This document shows, in pieces, positions 17,079 to 25,725 of a stretch of DNA of 64,000 nt. The notes below the pieces were generated by a model. That model saw nothing but the letters and a program-made list of their open reading frames with translations, made no database searches and was not told the origin of the DNA. The number at the start of each line of letters is the position of its first letter. Position 1 is the stretch's first letter. This DNA is from Croceivirga sp. (GTDB lineage: Bacteria > Bacteroidota > Bacteroidia > Flavobacteriales > Flavobacteriaceae): NCBI GenBank assembly GCA_028281025.1, contig JANQKR010000013.1, forward strand, positions 248,001 through 312,000, written 5' to 3'. The translations under genes were made by a program, and so were the position numbers.

Positions 17079-18357
17079 GAGCAGATCAAACGTATTCATA
17101 TGGGATAAGGTTTTTGGTGATGATTTCATTGAAAATATAGAAGTGCACTATTTGATTTTCAATACTTTCTTCGCTGCTAAAAATGGTATTAACCACTTTA
17201 TTTCATATGGTGAATGTGAAGATTCAAAAGTCGAGGTGCCGATTCAGTTTGACAGACAAAGAAATTTCTTTAATTCCCCAAACACCAAGCATTACGGGTT
17301 TTATGAGGAAAAGATTTCTAATAAACTAAAAGAGATCAACCCCAATTTGGTAATAGGAGAAGCAGCTTCTTTTCAAGATTTTCTGACTATCAAGGCATGT
17401 AGGGAAATGGGAGTAAAACATTTTAACCCAATGACAAGTAGGTATCCTAAAAATAGATTTTGTTTCTACAAGGAGGATACTTTAATCCCATTTCTCGGGT
17501 CTAAGGAAGAAATGTCAAAGGATGAACTCAATAAGGAGTTTGAAAGGATTGTTGGGAGAAGGTATGTGCCAGATTATATGATAAAGAAAAACTATAGGCT
17601 AAGACTTGGTCAAAGATTAAAGGATTTGTGGATTAAGCTCCAATCCTATTATAGCAATGACCCAAATACGCCTTCTCCACTTTATTTTGTAAATAGGACT
17701 TTGAAGTTAAAAACAGTAAAAAAGGCTTGGATACAAAAAAGTACCAAAACCATATCAAAAAATGGAGAAGGGCTTTATGTGCTCTACCCCATGCAAATGC
17801 AGCCAGAATCCAATATAGACGTATATGGACACCCATACAGCAACCAATTTGAACTAATTCAACAAATCTATGATAACCTGGAAGAATGGGATGTTTTGAT
17901 AATTAAACCCAATCCCAAACCATTTATGGAATTATCGATGGAGGTTGTTGATTTCGCTGAAAAAAATGATAGGATTATATTGCTCCCTTTTACATTTCCA
18001 ATGACTGAGGCATTCAAAAGTGCAGACTTGATCATTACCGTTACAGGGACGGTTTCCATTGAAGCAATATTATCAAATAAACCAGTAGGAGTATTTAAAA
18101 AAACATACTTTAATACAACGAAGAACTGTGTTCAATTAAGTTCTTTCCAAGACTTATCCCCATTAATAGAGAAGGTAAGAAATGGGAACTACCAACCTAT
18201 GACAGAAGAGGAAAGGAAGACACACCTAAGCATGTTGAACAAAGTGAGTTATCAAGGAAGAATTTCGCCCGTTAATTTAAATGCCGAAGAAGTAAGCCAG
18301 ATACAAAAAAGTTTTAAATCTTTTTTTGACGATTTCAGGGAGCAATCTTTCAACTAA
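17059..18357 (+). CDS. Capsule-type glycosyltransferase, candidate nonulosonic acid transferase
   Basis: 432 residues from the ATG at 17059 (an ATG at 17050 adds three residues). The C-terminal half has Y-P-M-Q-M-Q-P-E-S, H-P-Y-S-N-Q-F-E-L, I-I-K-P-N-P-K, and T-V-T-G-T-V-S-I-E-A-I-L-S-N-K-P-V-G-V-F. These match the conserved blocks of the KpsS/KpsC-like and related GT-B capsule transferases, which handle CMP-Kdo and similar donors. It overlaps the flippase by 20 bases. With a complete CMP-pseudaminic acid pathway upstream and no other obvious transferase for it, it is the best candidate for adding that sugar. That role is inferred. Confidence 0.7.
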   Translation: MKILVVESRSNVFIWDKVFGDDFIENIEVHYLIFNTFFAAKNGINHFISYGECEDSKVEVPIQFDRQRNFFNSPNTKHYGFYEEKISNKLKEINPNLVIGEAASFQDFLTIKACREMGVKHFNPMTSRYPKNRFCFYKEDTLIPFLGSKEEMSKDELNKEFERIVGRRYVPDYMIKKNYRLRLGQRLKDLWIKLQSYYSNDPNTPSPLYFVNRTLKLKTVKKAWIQKSTKTISKNGEGLYVLYPMQMQPESNIDVYGHPYSNQFELIQQIYDNLEEWDVLIIKPNPKPFMELSMEVVDFAEKNDRIILLPFTFPMTEAFKSADLIITVTGTVSIEAILSNKPVGVFKKTYFNTTKNCVQLSSFQDLSPLIEKVRNGNYQPMTEEERKTHLSMLNKVSYQGRISPVNLNAEEVSQIQKSFKSFFDDFREQSFN

Positions 18358-18426
18358 TAGATAATATTCCATTTTTTCAATAATCAGAAATTTTAGCTTG
18401 GATGCTTTTTTAATTCCATCAAGTTT

Positions 18427-18775
18427 ATGAAGAAAATATTTTATGGGAACGGAAGATTTCTTCTACTTATTATTGCTGCTGGTGAAAAATGGGAAAGCGT
18501 TGGAGGCGCTAAAGAATTTATTTCAAATTTGGAACAGGTCGCAGCCCCTAGTTACGCACACAATATCTATTTTCGTAAAAACAACTCCTATTTAAAAGAT
18601 GATATTGTGAATAAAAATAATACTGAAGTACCATAAATTTGTGATTTACTTTATCTTCAGTATTAAGGTTATATCAATAGCTAATTTTTTCCGAAAGAGG
18701 ATTTCTACAATTGTAACCATTTGGACAAAAAAGCAGCCAAAAAGTTGGACAGGAGACTTAATAAAGGTTGAATGA
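18427..18775 (+). pseudogene. Probable decayed gene (two short open frames)
   Basis: This stretch holds a 69-codon frame (18427-18636) and, shifted, a 44-codon frame from a GTG at 18641 to a TGA at 18773-18775. The second stop overlaps the ATG of the next gene (18772) in an ATGA arrangement, as in the intact genes around it. The second frame encodes a basic tail (F-F-R-K-R-I-S-T... K-K-Q-P-K-S-W-T-G). I do not recognise either product. The coupled stop suggests this is the end of a former gene, probably a transferase, now broken by deletion or frameshift. The 68 bases before 18427 show nothing else. Confidence 0.4.
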
Positions 18776-20172
18776 ACGCTATAAATAAAGTCATTTTCCA
18801 TAACCTTATAGCATTTTGTTTTGGTATAGTGGTTTATTTTTTTCTCTCACTTAACCTAACATTAGGGTTCATTTTGTTCTTGACAGTTTTTTTTCTTTTG
18901 ATACTTAAAACTAAGATTTTCTATTCCTTTTTGCTCCAAATTATTTTTTTTCAGAATACGTTCATAGGGTTTTTTTCAGGTTTTTTTGACTCAGTGGAAA
19001 ACTTTAAAATCGTGCATGGCGTTAACATTTTAGCGCCAGTACTATTGTTTGGTATTTATTTGGTTAAGGAAAAGTTGGATTTTAGAAAATTAAGTTTTCT
19101 GAATATGTCTCTAGTCTTATTTTTAATACTTTTCGCTTATTTCATTTTTGGGGCTTATTCATACGGATTTCAAAACGCAGCAGCTTATTTAAGACTTTTC
19201 TCGTCCCCCATTCTTATGCTTTTTGCAGGACTCTATTTTTCCAAAAGACTTGATTACAAATATTTTAACTCTAGTTTAAAGTTGTTGCTAATAGCCTGCT
19301 TTATTGTAGCGGTCCTTCAAGTTTTATTCCCCAAACAAGTTGGTATGGTATTAAACGAGTTGGCTTATTTCCAGATGAAGAGAGGTATTGTGAGTTGGGA
19401 AGAACTGTTGAAACAATATGGAGGCTGGAAACTGTTTAATTCACCTTGGATTGATATTTATGGACTTCGAGTCGGGTCTTTGATTAAAAGCGTCATTTCA
19501 ATGGGATATTTTTTAACAATTTTAGGAATTTATTACTATTGGCCGAAAAAAAGACTAATATTATTGGCAATAATGGCAATTGTAATTCTTGCTGTTAACT
19601 CAAAAGGGGTTCTTATTTCGTTTTTCTTTGTAATATCCCTTCACTTTCTTATCTATCGAACTAATTTATCAAAGGACTTGGCAATTGTCGGTTACTTGGT
19701 TTTAATTACAATAGTAATAGTGGTGGGGCATAGAAGTGGAAATGAACACATAATGGGCTTTTTAAATGGTGTGCCATATATTTGGTCAATGGGAAATGGA
19801 TTGGGTTTTTCTGGGAATTTATCTGATGTAAGGCTAGTCTCATGGAATGGAGGGGCTTTACCCGATTTGGGATACCATACACGTTTTCAAAATGGGAGCG
19901 AAAGTGTATTTGGTGTGCTTTTTTCCAGTATGGGAGCTTTTTCTATTCTGTATTTTTCATATTTTTTGATGGTAATGTTTCTTATCAACAAAAAACCAAG
20001 TAATGGAAATCTGAGAATGGATGTTTTAAAAGTTCTGTTAATTGTATTATTCCTTCAAGGTATTTTTCAAGAAGAAGCCTTTTCTCCATATGCTTTAGGG
20101 TTGGTAACGTTTTTAACAGGGTTGAATTTGAAAATAACAAAAGGAATACCAAAAGAATTTTCAAGGGGGTAG
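18772..20172 (+). CDS. O-antigen/capsule polymerase-like membrane protein (Wzy candidate)
   Basis: 466 residues, strongly hydrophobic with roughly 12 membrane segments and one larger periplasmic loop at about 200-250 (R-G-I-V-S-W-E-E... W-I-D-I-Y-G-L-R-V-G-S). A second loop near 340-375 holds N-G-G-A-L-P-D-L-G-Y-H-T-R-F-Q-N-G-S-E-S. Low motif content with this topology is the usual picture for Wzy polymerases. It is the only one of the three such proteins here without the H-N-x-(F/Y)-x-E-(F/Y)-L ligase-type block. The codon use is very AT-rich. Confidence 0.65.
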   Translation: MNAINKVIFHNLIAFCFGIVVYFFLSLNLTLGFILFLTVFFLLILKTKIFYSFLLQIIFFQNTFIGFFSGFFDSVENFKIVHGVNILAPVLLFGIYLVKEKLDFRKLSFLNMSLVLFLILFAYFIFGAYSYGFQNAAAYLRLFSSPILMLFAGLYFSKRLDYKYFNSSLKLLLIACFIVAVLQVLFPKQVGMVLNELAYFQMKRGIVSWEELLKQYGGWKLFNSPWIDIYGLRVGSLIKSVISMGYFLTILGIYYYWPKKRLILLAIMAIVILAVNSKGVLISFFFVISLHFLIYRTNLSKDLAIVGYLVLITIVIVVGHRSGNEHIMGFLNGVPYIWSMGNGLGFSGNLSDVRLVSWNGGALPDLGYHTRFQNGSESVFGVLFSSMGAFSILYFSYFLMVMFLINKKPSNGNLRMDVLKVLLIVLFLQGIFQEEAFSPYALGLVTFLTGLNLKITKGIPKEFSRG

Positions 20173-20221
20173 GCATTTGTTGATTACCTGGGAATATCTA
20201 CTGATTTCTAAAGATGGTTAA

Positions 20222-20428
20222 TGTCAGGCACTAGATACGCTTTTTAATGATTACTGCTTTTTCACCAATCCTAGAGAGAGAGACTTAGTTTATCTAATTG
20301 ATGGTTAAGAAAGGTTTTTAAATTATAAAGCAATTAAAACATTATCACACAATAGAGCATACTTTGAATTTATGAATATAATGAAAAGGATTTTAAAAAA
20401 AACTATTTCTATCTATGGGCAGATTTAA
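20222..20428 (+). pseudogene. C-terminal remnant of a decayed gene with internal stop
   Basis: After a stop at 20219-20221 the frame runs to 20428 with a single internal TAA at 20306-20308. It reads as plausible protein before the stop (A-L-D-T-L-F-N-D-Y... D-L-V-Y-L-I-D-G) and after it (E-R-F-L-N-Y-K-A-I-K-T-L-S). Its terminal TAA overlaps the next ATG (20415) by 14 bases, the same overlap seen at pseC/AKR and Gfo/SDR in this locus, which suggests a real former gene. The product is not recognised. The preceding bases 20173-20221 show nothing. Confidence 0.4.
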
Positions 20429-22271
20429 TAGGGATGTTTTTTTTGTCAGAGGCTTTTATATTTCTTTATTATTGTTTGCTTTTGTGTTAAGTTTTGCCCC
20501 GCACTGGAGCAGCAAAGCCTTAGCAATCACAGGTTTGATTGGGCTTTTAAGGTTTTCATTTACTCAATTAAGGAAATCATTATTTTTTTTGCTGGTAATT
20601 TGCTTTGCTATTTTTTATTCTCTCGTCAATATGTTCACCGTAGGCGTCTTTGACTACGAGTGGATATCCCTTTTTTTAGTTTTAGCTTTATGTCATCAGA
20701 TTTTTAATTGGAATGAAATTTCACATAAAGAATTCCAAAGAATTTTATTTTTCTTTTGTCTTGGGGTTTATGTTGTTGGTGGATTGAATTTTGGAAATTT
20801 ATTTATAAGTGATGTAAGTAGCATAATTAATCTTAAATTCTTTGATAAGTGGGATAGTCACAGCTTAATAGACATTCATAAATTATATTTTGGCCTTTAT
20901 TTAAATTTCGCTTTACTTATAGTTCTTAATTTTTACACCGAAAACAAGATTAGAACCCTACAATTTTTTCTGCACCTCATTTATATTACTACCCTCTTAT
21001 TTTTTTGTGGTTCTAGAGGCGCCATTACCATTGCCCTATTATTGATAATACTATGGGCCTCATTTAAGTTTATTGGAGAAAAAATTGTTTGGTTTGTGTT
21101 GATTCCTGTTCTGTTTTTGATAATAATGTTTGTTACAGATTTAACTGTTCTCATGGAATGGATTGATGGAGACTTGTCTAGACTTAGGAATTTTATTTAT
21201 AACAAACAAGCATTTCTAGACTCTCCTTGGTTTGGTCACGGTATAGGAAATGAATTTAATACCATTCAATCATACAGGTCCCCAAGAGGATGGGAATATT
21301 TGCAAAAATATAATGCGCACAATCAATATATGGAGTTCTTAGTAGGTGGTGGCGTATTTTGGATGGCAATTTTTTTATTATTTATTGTATACTTTTTGAT
21401 TAGGGTTAGGATTGATGGATTAAGTGTAGGTTTTGTATTGATTATTCTGACAACGTTCTTATTTGAGTCTATATTAAATCGACATCATGGAGTTTTCTTT
21501 TTTGCCTTTTTCTACACCTTATTCATAGTTTATTACAAAAATATGGAAGATAAGAACAAAAACCCTGCTGAAATCCTCAAATCAAATTTGGCCTCATCCA
21601 TGCAGTATGAGGAACATCATATATGTCTAAACACATTTCTAAACGCGTATAGTTATCTTTTGTTTAGAAAGGAACTCAACCTTTTTAATCACTTTTCTAT
21701 AAGAATTGATGGAATTGCTATGATATATGTACTCCGCTTATTTGGTATAAAAATGAAGCGTTCTAGCTTTGATATGACATCAATGGCTCCTAAAGTATTT
21801 AACTATTGCATTGAAAAGGAAAAAGAAGTTTTCTTCATTGGTTCTAGTGAGGAAAATATTGTAGGATTTGTTGGAATGTTACGAAGGAATTTCCCCTTTT
21901 TAAAAATAAAAGGATTTCGCAATGGATTTTTTACAGACGAGGAAGAAAAAAACCTTGTTATACACGAAATCACAAAAAAAAACCCGGATATAATAGTTGT
22001 AGGTACCGGAACACCGTTGCAAGAACAGCTTTTATTGAAATTAAAAATGGCAGGCTGGCAAGGCGTTGGGTTTACTTGTGGAGGGTTTATCCATCAAACA
22101 TCGAAAAGATTGGATTATTATCCCAAATTCTTTGACAAATATAATTTACGTTGGTTATATAGGATATATGACGAGCCCAAATTAATCAAAAGATATCTGT
22201 TCAAATATCCAAAATCTATATGTTTGCTTATTTTTGATTTGACCAAGCTATCATTGCAAAAGAATGCATAA
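20415..22271 (+). CDS. O-antigen ligase/polymerase-like protein fused to a WecG/TagA-type glycosyltransferase
   Basis: 618 residues in one unbroken frame. Residues 1-375 are a polytopic membrane domain (about 10-11 segments) with the Wzy_C/WaaL-type block A-H-N-Q-Y-M-E-F-L at 301-309 after the periplasmic loop. Residues 400-615 are a GT26 domain: I-D-G-I-A-M at 431-436 with the catalytic-type Asp432, F-F-I-G-S-S-E-E at 473-480, P-D-I-I-V-V-G-T-G-T-P-L-Q-E at 524-537, and R-W-L-Y-R-I-Y-D-E-P at 579-588. GT26 enzymes normally add ManNAcA or ManNAc to a lipid-linked primer at the inner face. Both parts look complete. A decayed IS3 element follows the stop. Confidence 0.85.
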   Translation: MGRFNRDVFFVRGFYISLLLFAFVLSFAPHWSSKALAITGLIGLLRFSFTQLRKSLFFLLVICFAIFYSLVNMFTVGVFDYEWISLFLVLALCHQIFNWNEISHKEFQRILFFFCLGVYVVGGLNFGNLFISDVSSIINLKFFDKWDSHSLIDIHKLYFGLYLNFALLIVLNFYTENKIRTLQFFLHLIYITTLLFFCGSRGAITIALLLIILWASFKFIGEKIVWFVLIPVLFLIIMFVTDLTVLMEWIDGDLSRLRNFIYNKQAFLDSPWFGHGIGNEFNTIQSYRSPRGWEYLQKYNAHNQYMEFLVGGGVFWMAIFLLFIVYFLIRVRIDGLSVGFVLIILTTFLFESILNRHHGVFFFAFFYTLFIVYYKNMEDKNKNPAEILKSNLASSMQYEEHHICLNTFLNAYSYLLFRKELNLFNHFSIRIDGIAMIYVLRLFGIKMKRSSFDMTSMAPKVFNYCIEKEKEVFFIGSSEENIVGFVGMLRRNFPFLKIKGFRNGFFTDEEEKNLVIHEITKKNPDIIVVGTGTPLQEQLLLKLKMAGWQGVGFTCGGFIHQTSKRLDYYPKFFDKYNLRWLYRIYDEPKLIKRYLFKYPKSICLLIFDLTKLSLQKNA

Positions 22272-22274
22272 AAA

Positions 22275-22785
22275 AATACTTGGGCAAAAAAATATGTTTT
22301 TCAAACAGCATAGGTATTCTAATTTCATTACCCCCTTCCCCTTTTTGGAGGTATTTGGCTTGGGGCCGATGGCTGATATTCCCATAAACCCAAAAGGCCT
22401 CTCAATGCGCTTTTTGTTGACTCAAAAGCCTTTGTCCTCCCTGAGCCATTCGGTCATGTGGGGCACACCGAGCCATGGGCGAAACATGTGTTCCTCGTCA
22501 ATAGGGTGCACCAGTTCCAAGTTCAGCTGTGGCATAGTACAGTCAGCTTCGGTGGACGTCCAATAGCTCACATTGGCGAACAATGTTCAAAACATGTTCC
22601 CATTAGACAAGTCCCCCTCTCTTTTACGGAATTACTCATGACGAGGCCTTCTTTAAAAAATCGTTCTCTACTTTCAATTGCAGATGGTGGGCAACAGGCG
22701 CTCCTCTTTCTCTTCGCCCTTGCTCTTGGCATTCTTCACAGGTCGCCCTAAAACTGCTTGACCGTTCTTTAAAACTGGCCCTTCC
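22275..22785 (-). mobile_element. Decayed IS3-family transposase remnant (orfA end and orfB start)
   Basis: Read on the - strand, about 22785-22640 encodes the typical OrfA end: K-N-A-K-S-K-G-E-E-K-E-E-R-L-L, then after a frameshift L-K-V-E-N-D-F-L-K-K-A-S. Next, about 22560-22290 encodes the OrfB start: L-N-L-E-L-V-H-P-I-D-E-E-H, M-T-E-W-L-R-E-D-K-G-F, an in-frame stop, V-N-K-K-R-I-E-R, then G-I-S-A-I-G-P-K-P-N-T-S-K. These are hallmark segments of IS3-family (IS3/IS150-like) transposases. The catalytic DDE part of OrfB is missing. Stops and frameshifts show it is dead. Open frames on the + strand here are shadows. Confidence 0.85.
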
Positions 22786-22813
22786 ATGTGGTTATCTGGG
22801 TCGGGCGTAAGTT

Positions 22814-22887
22814 TATACTTACTGGGACAGTGAATTTAAGGTTAAAAATCTAACTTAAATCACTGTCCTAAGTATGGGGTAAGTATA
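22814..22887. repeat. Long imperfect palindrome beside the IS3 remnant
   Basis: Outer arms TATACTTAC (22814-22822) and GTAAGTATA (22879-22887) are perfect. Inner arms GGACAGTGA (22825-22833) and TCACTGTCC (22860-22868) are perfect, and ATTTAAG(G)TT pairs with AACTTAAAT across a short loop. The 74-base structure lies just outside the IS3 remnant and may be two abutted element ends or a folded RNA. Bases 22888-23042 contain no gene I can see. Confidence 0.6.
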
Positions 22888-23042
22888 GTCAGTTTTGCCG
22901 AGTTGGTTCTTGATGAACGAACGGCCTAATTACATCATGACGGCATATTAAAATTATTGCTTAATCGATTTTGTCTAGACTTGATTTTATGTATTTTCAA
23001 CCAGTGGTTTAATTTATCACTCGTTATAAAATAGACGTTGTC

Positions 23043-24266
23043 TTGAAAACCGTATTCAAATATAAGATTTGGCTCTTGTACGCAGGAATCTTTACATTGC
23101 CTATGTATATGAGGCTCAATAATGTTGTACTAGGGGTATTCATAGTATTTGGTCTTATCGACATCATTTTTGTATCAAAGAGGTTTAACTTTAAAAAGTG
23201 CCTATTATATGGTTGGCCTGTTATTGGTTTTTTTGCCTTATCCGTCCTTGCCTCCTTTAGAAGTTTGGACATTGATAATATCAACTATTTAGAGACACAT
23301 TGGTCCTTATTGTTCGTGCCACTTTTAATGTTATCTGAAAAAGAGCTGTACTTAAGAAACCGACATAGGATTTTCATGTCGTTGATCTGGGGTTGTTTAG
23401 TAACGTTAATTATTTGCTATGGCAACCTTGCTTGGGAAATTGTAAAGAGCGGAGAACCCCTAAAAGAGTGGTTTCAAAATAGATATTATACTCATAGTTT
23501 CACAGAGATGGCCGATACACAACCGGCCTATCTAAGTTTGTTCCTGGTCACTTCAATACTCTTTTTAATACAAGATCGAAAACTATATGGGATACTAAGG
23601 TACATCCTACTAATCATTTTTTTATTCGGACTTTTTCAATTGGCCAGTAAAATGGCACTGCTTTTATTTATTTTGTTCCTGTTTTATGTCGCAGTAAGCA
23701 ATATTAGGCATTACAGACAACAGCTGGTCATATTAATTTTTGGTGTCTTATTGTGCACTTCATTTTTTTTGGCTTTTGAGAATTATTATATGCAGAGTAG
23801 AATGTTTTCGGTTGATGCCATTCTTGATGAGAAAAGGGTTCAACGCTGGGAAGTGTCGTATCAAATATTTAAAGAGAATCCCTTTATTGGGGCAGGATAT
23901 GAAAAAATCGAAACGGTGCGAAAAGAAAAATATCGAGAAGGGGGATATTCATTGGCTGAGGCCAATGAACTGAATGCACATAACCAGTTTTTGGAGTATT
24001 TGAGCATCAATGGCGCCATTGGCGGTTTTGTTTACGCAATTGCCCTTGGTTTCTTGTTTTTGTTCAGTATTTATAAAAGAGATCACCTATTTACTTTTGT
24101 CTTCTTTGCCTTTTTCCTGGCCAACCTGACGGAATCCATGATGGTAAGAATCAAGGGGATTGAGTATTATGCAATTTTTGCAACCCTCTTTCTGTGCTCT
24201 CAAACAAGAAACCCCTCAACATATGGCAGGCTCTCTTTAAGCGACGAAAAAGAAGGATTTGACTAA
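23043..24266 (+). CDS. O-antigen ligase-like membrane protein (Wzy_C family)
   Basis: 407 residues from a TTG at 23043; the next in-frame ATG would cut into the first membrane helix. About 10-11 membrane segments. The periplasmic loop carries R-W-E-V-S-Y-Q-I-F-K-E-N-P-F-I-G-A-G and then A-H-N-Q-F-L-E-Y-L, the H-N-x-(F/Y)-L-x-x-L motif of the WaaL/Wzy_C family. It probably ligates or polymerises the finished polysaccharide. It differs from the membrane half of the 20415 fusion, so the locus holds two proteins of this type plus one Wzy-like protein. Confidence 0.75.
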   Translation: MKTVFKYKIWLLYAGIFTLPMYMRLNNVVLGVFIVFGLIDIIFVSKRFNFKKCLLYGWPVIGFFALSVLASFRSLDIDNINYLETHWSLLFVPLLMLSEKELYLRNRHRIFMSLIWGCLVTLIICYGNLAWEIVKSGEPLKEWFQNRYYTHSFTEMADTQPAYLSLFLVTSILFLIQDRKLYGILRYILLIIFLFGLFQLASKMALLLFILFLFYVAVSNIRHYRQQLVILIFGVLLCTSFFLAFENYYMQSRMFSVDAILDEKRVQRWEVSYQIFKENPFIGAGYEKIETVRKEKYREGGYSLAEANELNAHNQFLEYLSINGAIGGFVYAIALGFLFLFSIYKRDHLFTFVFFAFFLANLTESMMVRIKGIEYYAIFATLFLCSQTRNPSTYGRLSLSDEKEGFD

Positions 24267-24369
24267 AATCGACCCATATATAAAGAAGGAAGACCTGAAA
24301 GATTTAGGAATATAGGTTTGGGAACAACGTAGACCAGTATAGGATAAGGCGCTCAATTTACAAGCAATT

Positions 24370-25722
24370 ATGTTATTTACTTACAACAAATATTCTGACC
24401 TGATAACTCCGATGTCTTATTTGATGGACTTGTTGGTGATTAACTTATTTGCTTATTTTCTTCCCATTAATTTTCAGACTCCATTACTATTTCATGCATA
24501 CATAATATTGGGGTGGATTGTAGTTTCAACGAAGAATAAATTTTATAAAGTTCATCGCTATGCCAAGGTGGTTTTGGTCTTGAGGTTGCTTTTTGTTCAG
24601 TTTGTATTTTTCTTTCTGATTTTATATGCATTTATTGGCTTTTTCAAACAGCCAGAAATTAGCAGGCTAGCATTGGCACAATACTTTTCGCTTGTACTTA
24701 TTACTGTCGCGGTACTGAAGTTTCTACGCTTCATTCTACTTATGCAATACCGCGAACATATTAAGGGTAACATACGAAATGTGGTGGTTATTGGAAGGAA
24801 TAGGAAAACAGATCAATTGATTCGGGTATTCAAGGAAAGAACGGAATATGGGTATAATTTTTTAAAACAGTTTTCCACGAAAAACCCCGAATTTGATAAA
24901 AATGACTGCTTCAGATTTATTAAAGACAAGAATGTTGATGAAATATATTGTTCAGTTTCAGAACTCAAAGACGGAGAAATAACGGAACTGATAAATTTTG
25001 CAGACAACAACTTAAAAACTCTAAAATTCATCCCGGACAACAAGAATATTTTTGCCAAAAAACTAAAGTTTGAATACTATGACTATATCCCGGTTCTGTC
25101 TTTAAGGGACATTCCTTTGCATAATCCCATCAATGCTTTTTTAAAACGAAGTTTTGACATCATTTTTTCCTTAATTATTATTTTGGGTCTTTTATCATGG
25201 TTAATTCCTTTGTTGGCAATAATTATCACTTTGGAGTCCAAAGGCCCTGTTTTTTTTAGGCAGAACCGTAATGGGGTTGACAATCGAGAATTTTATTGTT
25301 ACAAGTTCAGGTCCATGGCGCCAAACCGCGATGCGGACAATTATCAAGCTACTAAAAACGATATGCGGATTACCAAGGTGGGAAAATTCCTTAGAAGCAC
25401 CAGTATAGATGAGCTTCCACAGTTCTATAACGTTTTTTTTGGTACCATGTCTGTTGTTGGGCCAAGACCCCATATGGTCAAACATACCAATGAATATGCA
25501 GATACTGTGGACAAATATATGGTTCGCCATTTCGTAAAACCAGGTATTACGGGATTGGCCCAAGTGAGGGGGTATAGAGGAGAAGTGGAAACCCATGCTG
25601 ATATACAGAACCGAATTAAATTTGATATTTTTTATGTTGAGAATTGGTCTATGTTTTTGGACGTCAAAATCATTGTCCAAACTATTATAAATGTTTTTAA
25701 GGGGGAGGTTAAAGCCTATTGA
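24370..25722 (+). CDS. Undecaprenyl-phosphate sugar phosphotransferase (WcaJ/WbaP type)
   Basis: 450 residues. Four N-terminal membrane helices (to about residue 125), a CoA-binding-like Rossmann segment (V-V-V-I-G-R-N-R) near 140, a fifth hydrophobic segment at about 265-290, and the catalytic bacterial sugar transferase domain. That domain has R-S-F-D-I-I-F-S, F-F-R-Q-N-R-N-G, K-F-R-S-M, T-S-I-D-E-L-P-Q-F-Y-N-V, M-S-V-V-G-P-R-P-H and P-G-I-T-G-L-A-Q-V-R-G. It starts repeat-unit synthesis by moving a sugar phosphate to undecaprenyl phosphate. The start ATG is at 24370, 103 bases after the preceding stop. Confidence 0.92.
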   Translation: MLFTYNKYSDLITPMSYLMDLLVINLFAYFLPINFQTPLLFHAYIILGWIVVSTKNKFYKVHRYAKVVLVLRLLFVQFVFFFLILYAFIGFFKQPEISRLALAQYFSLVLITVAVLKFLRFILLMQYREHIKGNIRNVVVIGRNRKTDQLIRVFKERTEYGYNFLKQFSTKNPEFDKNDCFRFIKDKNVDEIYCSVSELKDGEITELINFADNNLKTLKFIPDNKNIFAKKLKFEYYDYIPVLSLRDIPLHNPINAFLKRSFDIIFSLIIILGLLSWLIPLLAIIITLESKGPVFFRQNRNGVDNREFYCYKFRSMAPNRDADNYQATKNDMRITKVGKFLRSTSIDELPQFYNVFFGTMSVVGPRPHMVKHTNEYADTVDKYMVRHFVKPGITGLAQVRGYRGEVETHADIQNRIKFDIFYVENWSMFLDVKIIVQTIINVFKGEVKAY

Positions 25723-25725
25723 TTC

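Noticed and set aside
22264-22751. Two short + strand frames of 100 and 97 codons after the fusion gene
   Set aside because: They lie over a decayed IS3 transposase readable on the - strand, and their own translations have no protein-like pattern.
25201-25680. 159-codon - strand frame opposite the sugar phosphotransferase
   Set aside because: It is a shadow of the conserved catalytic domain on the + strand.
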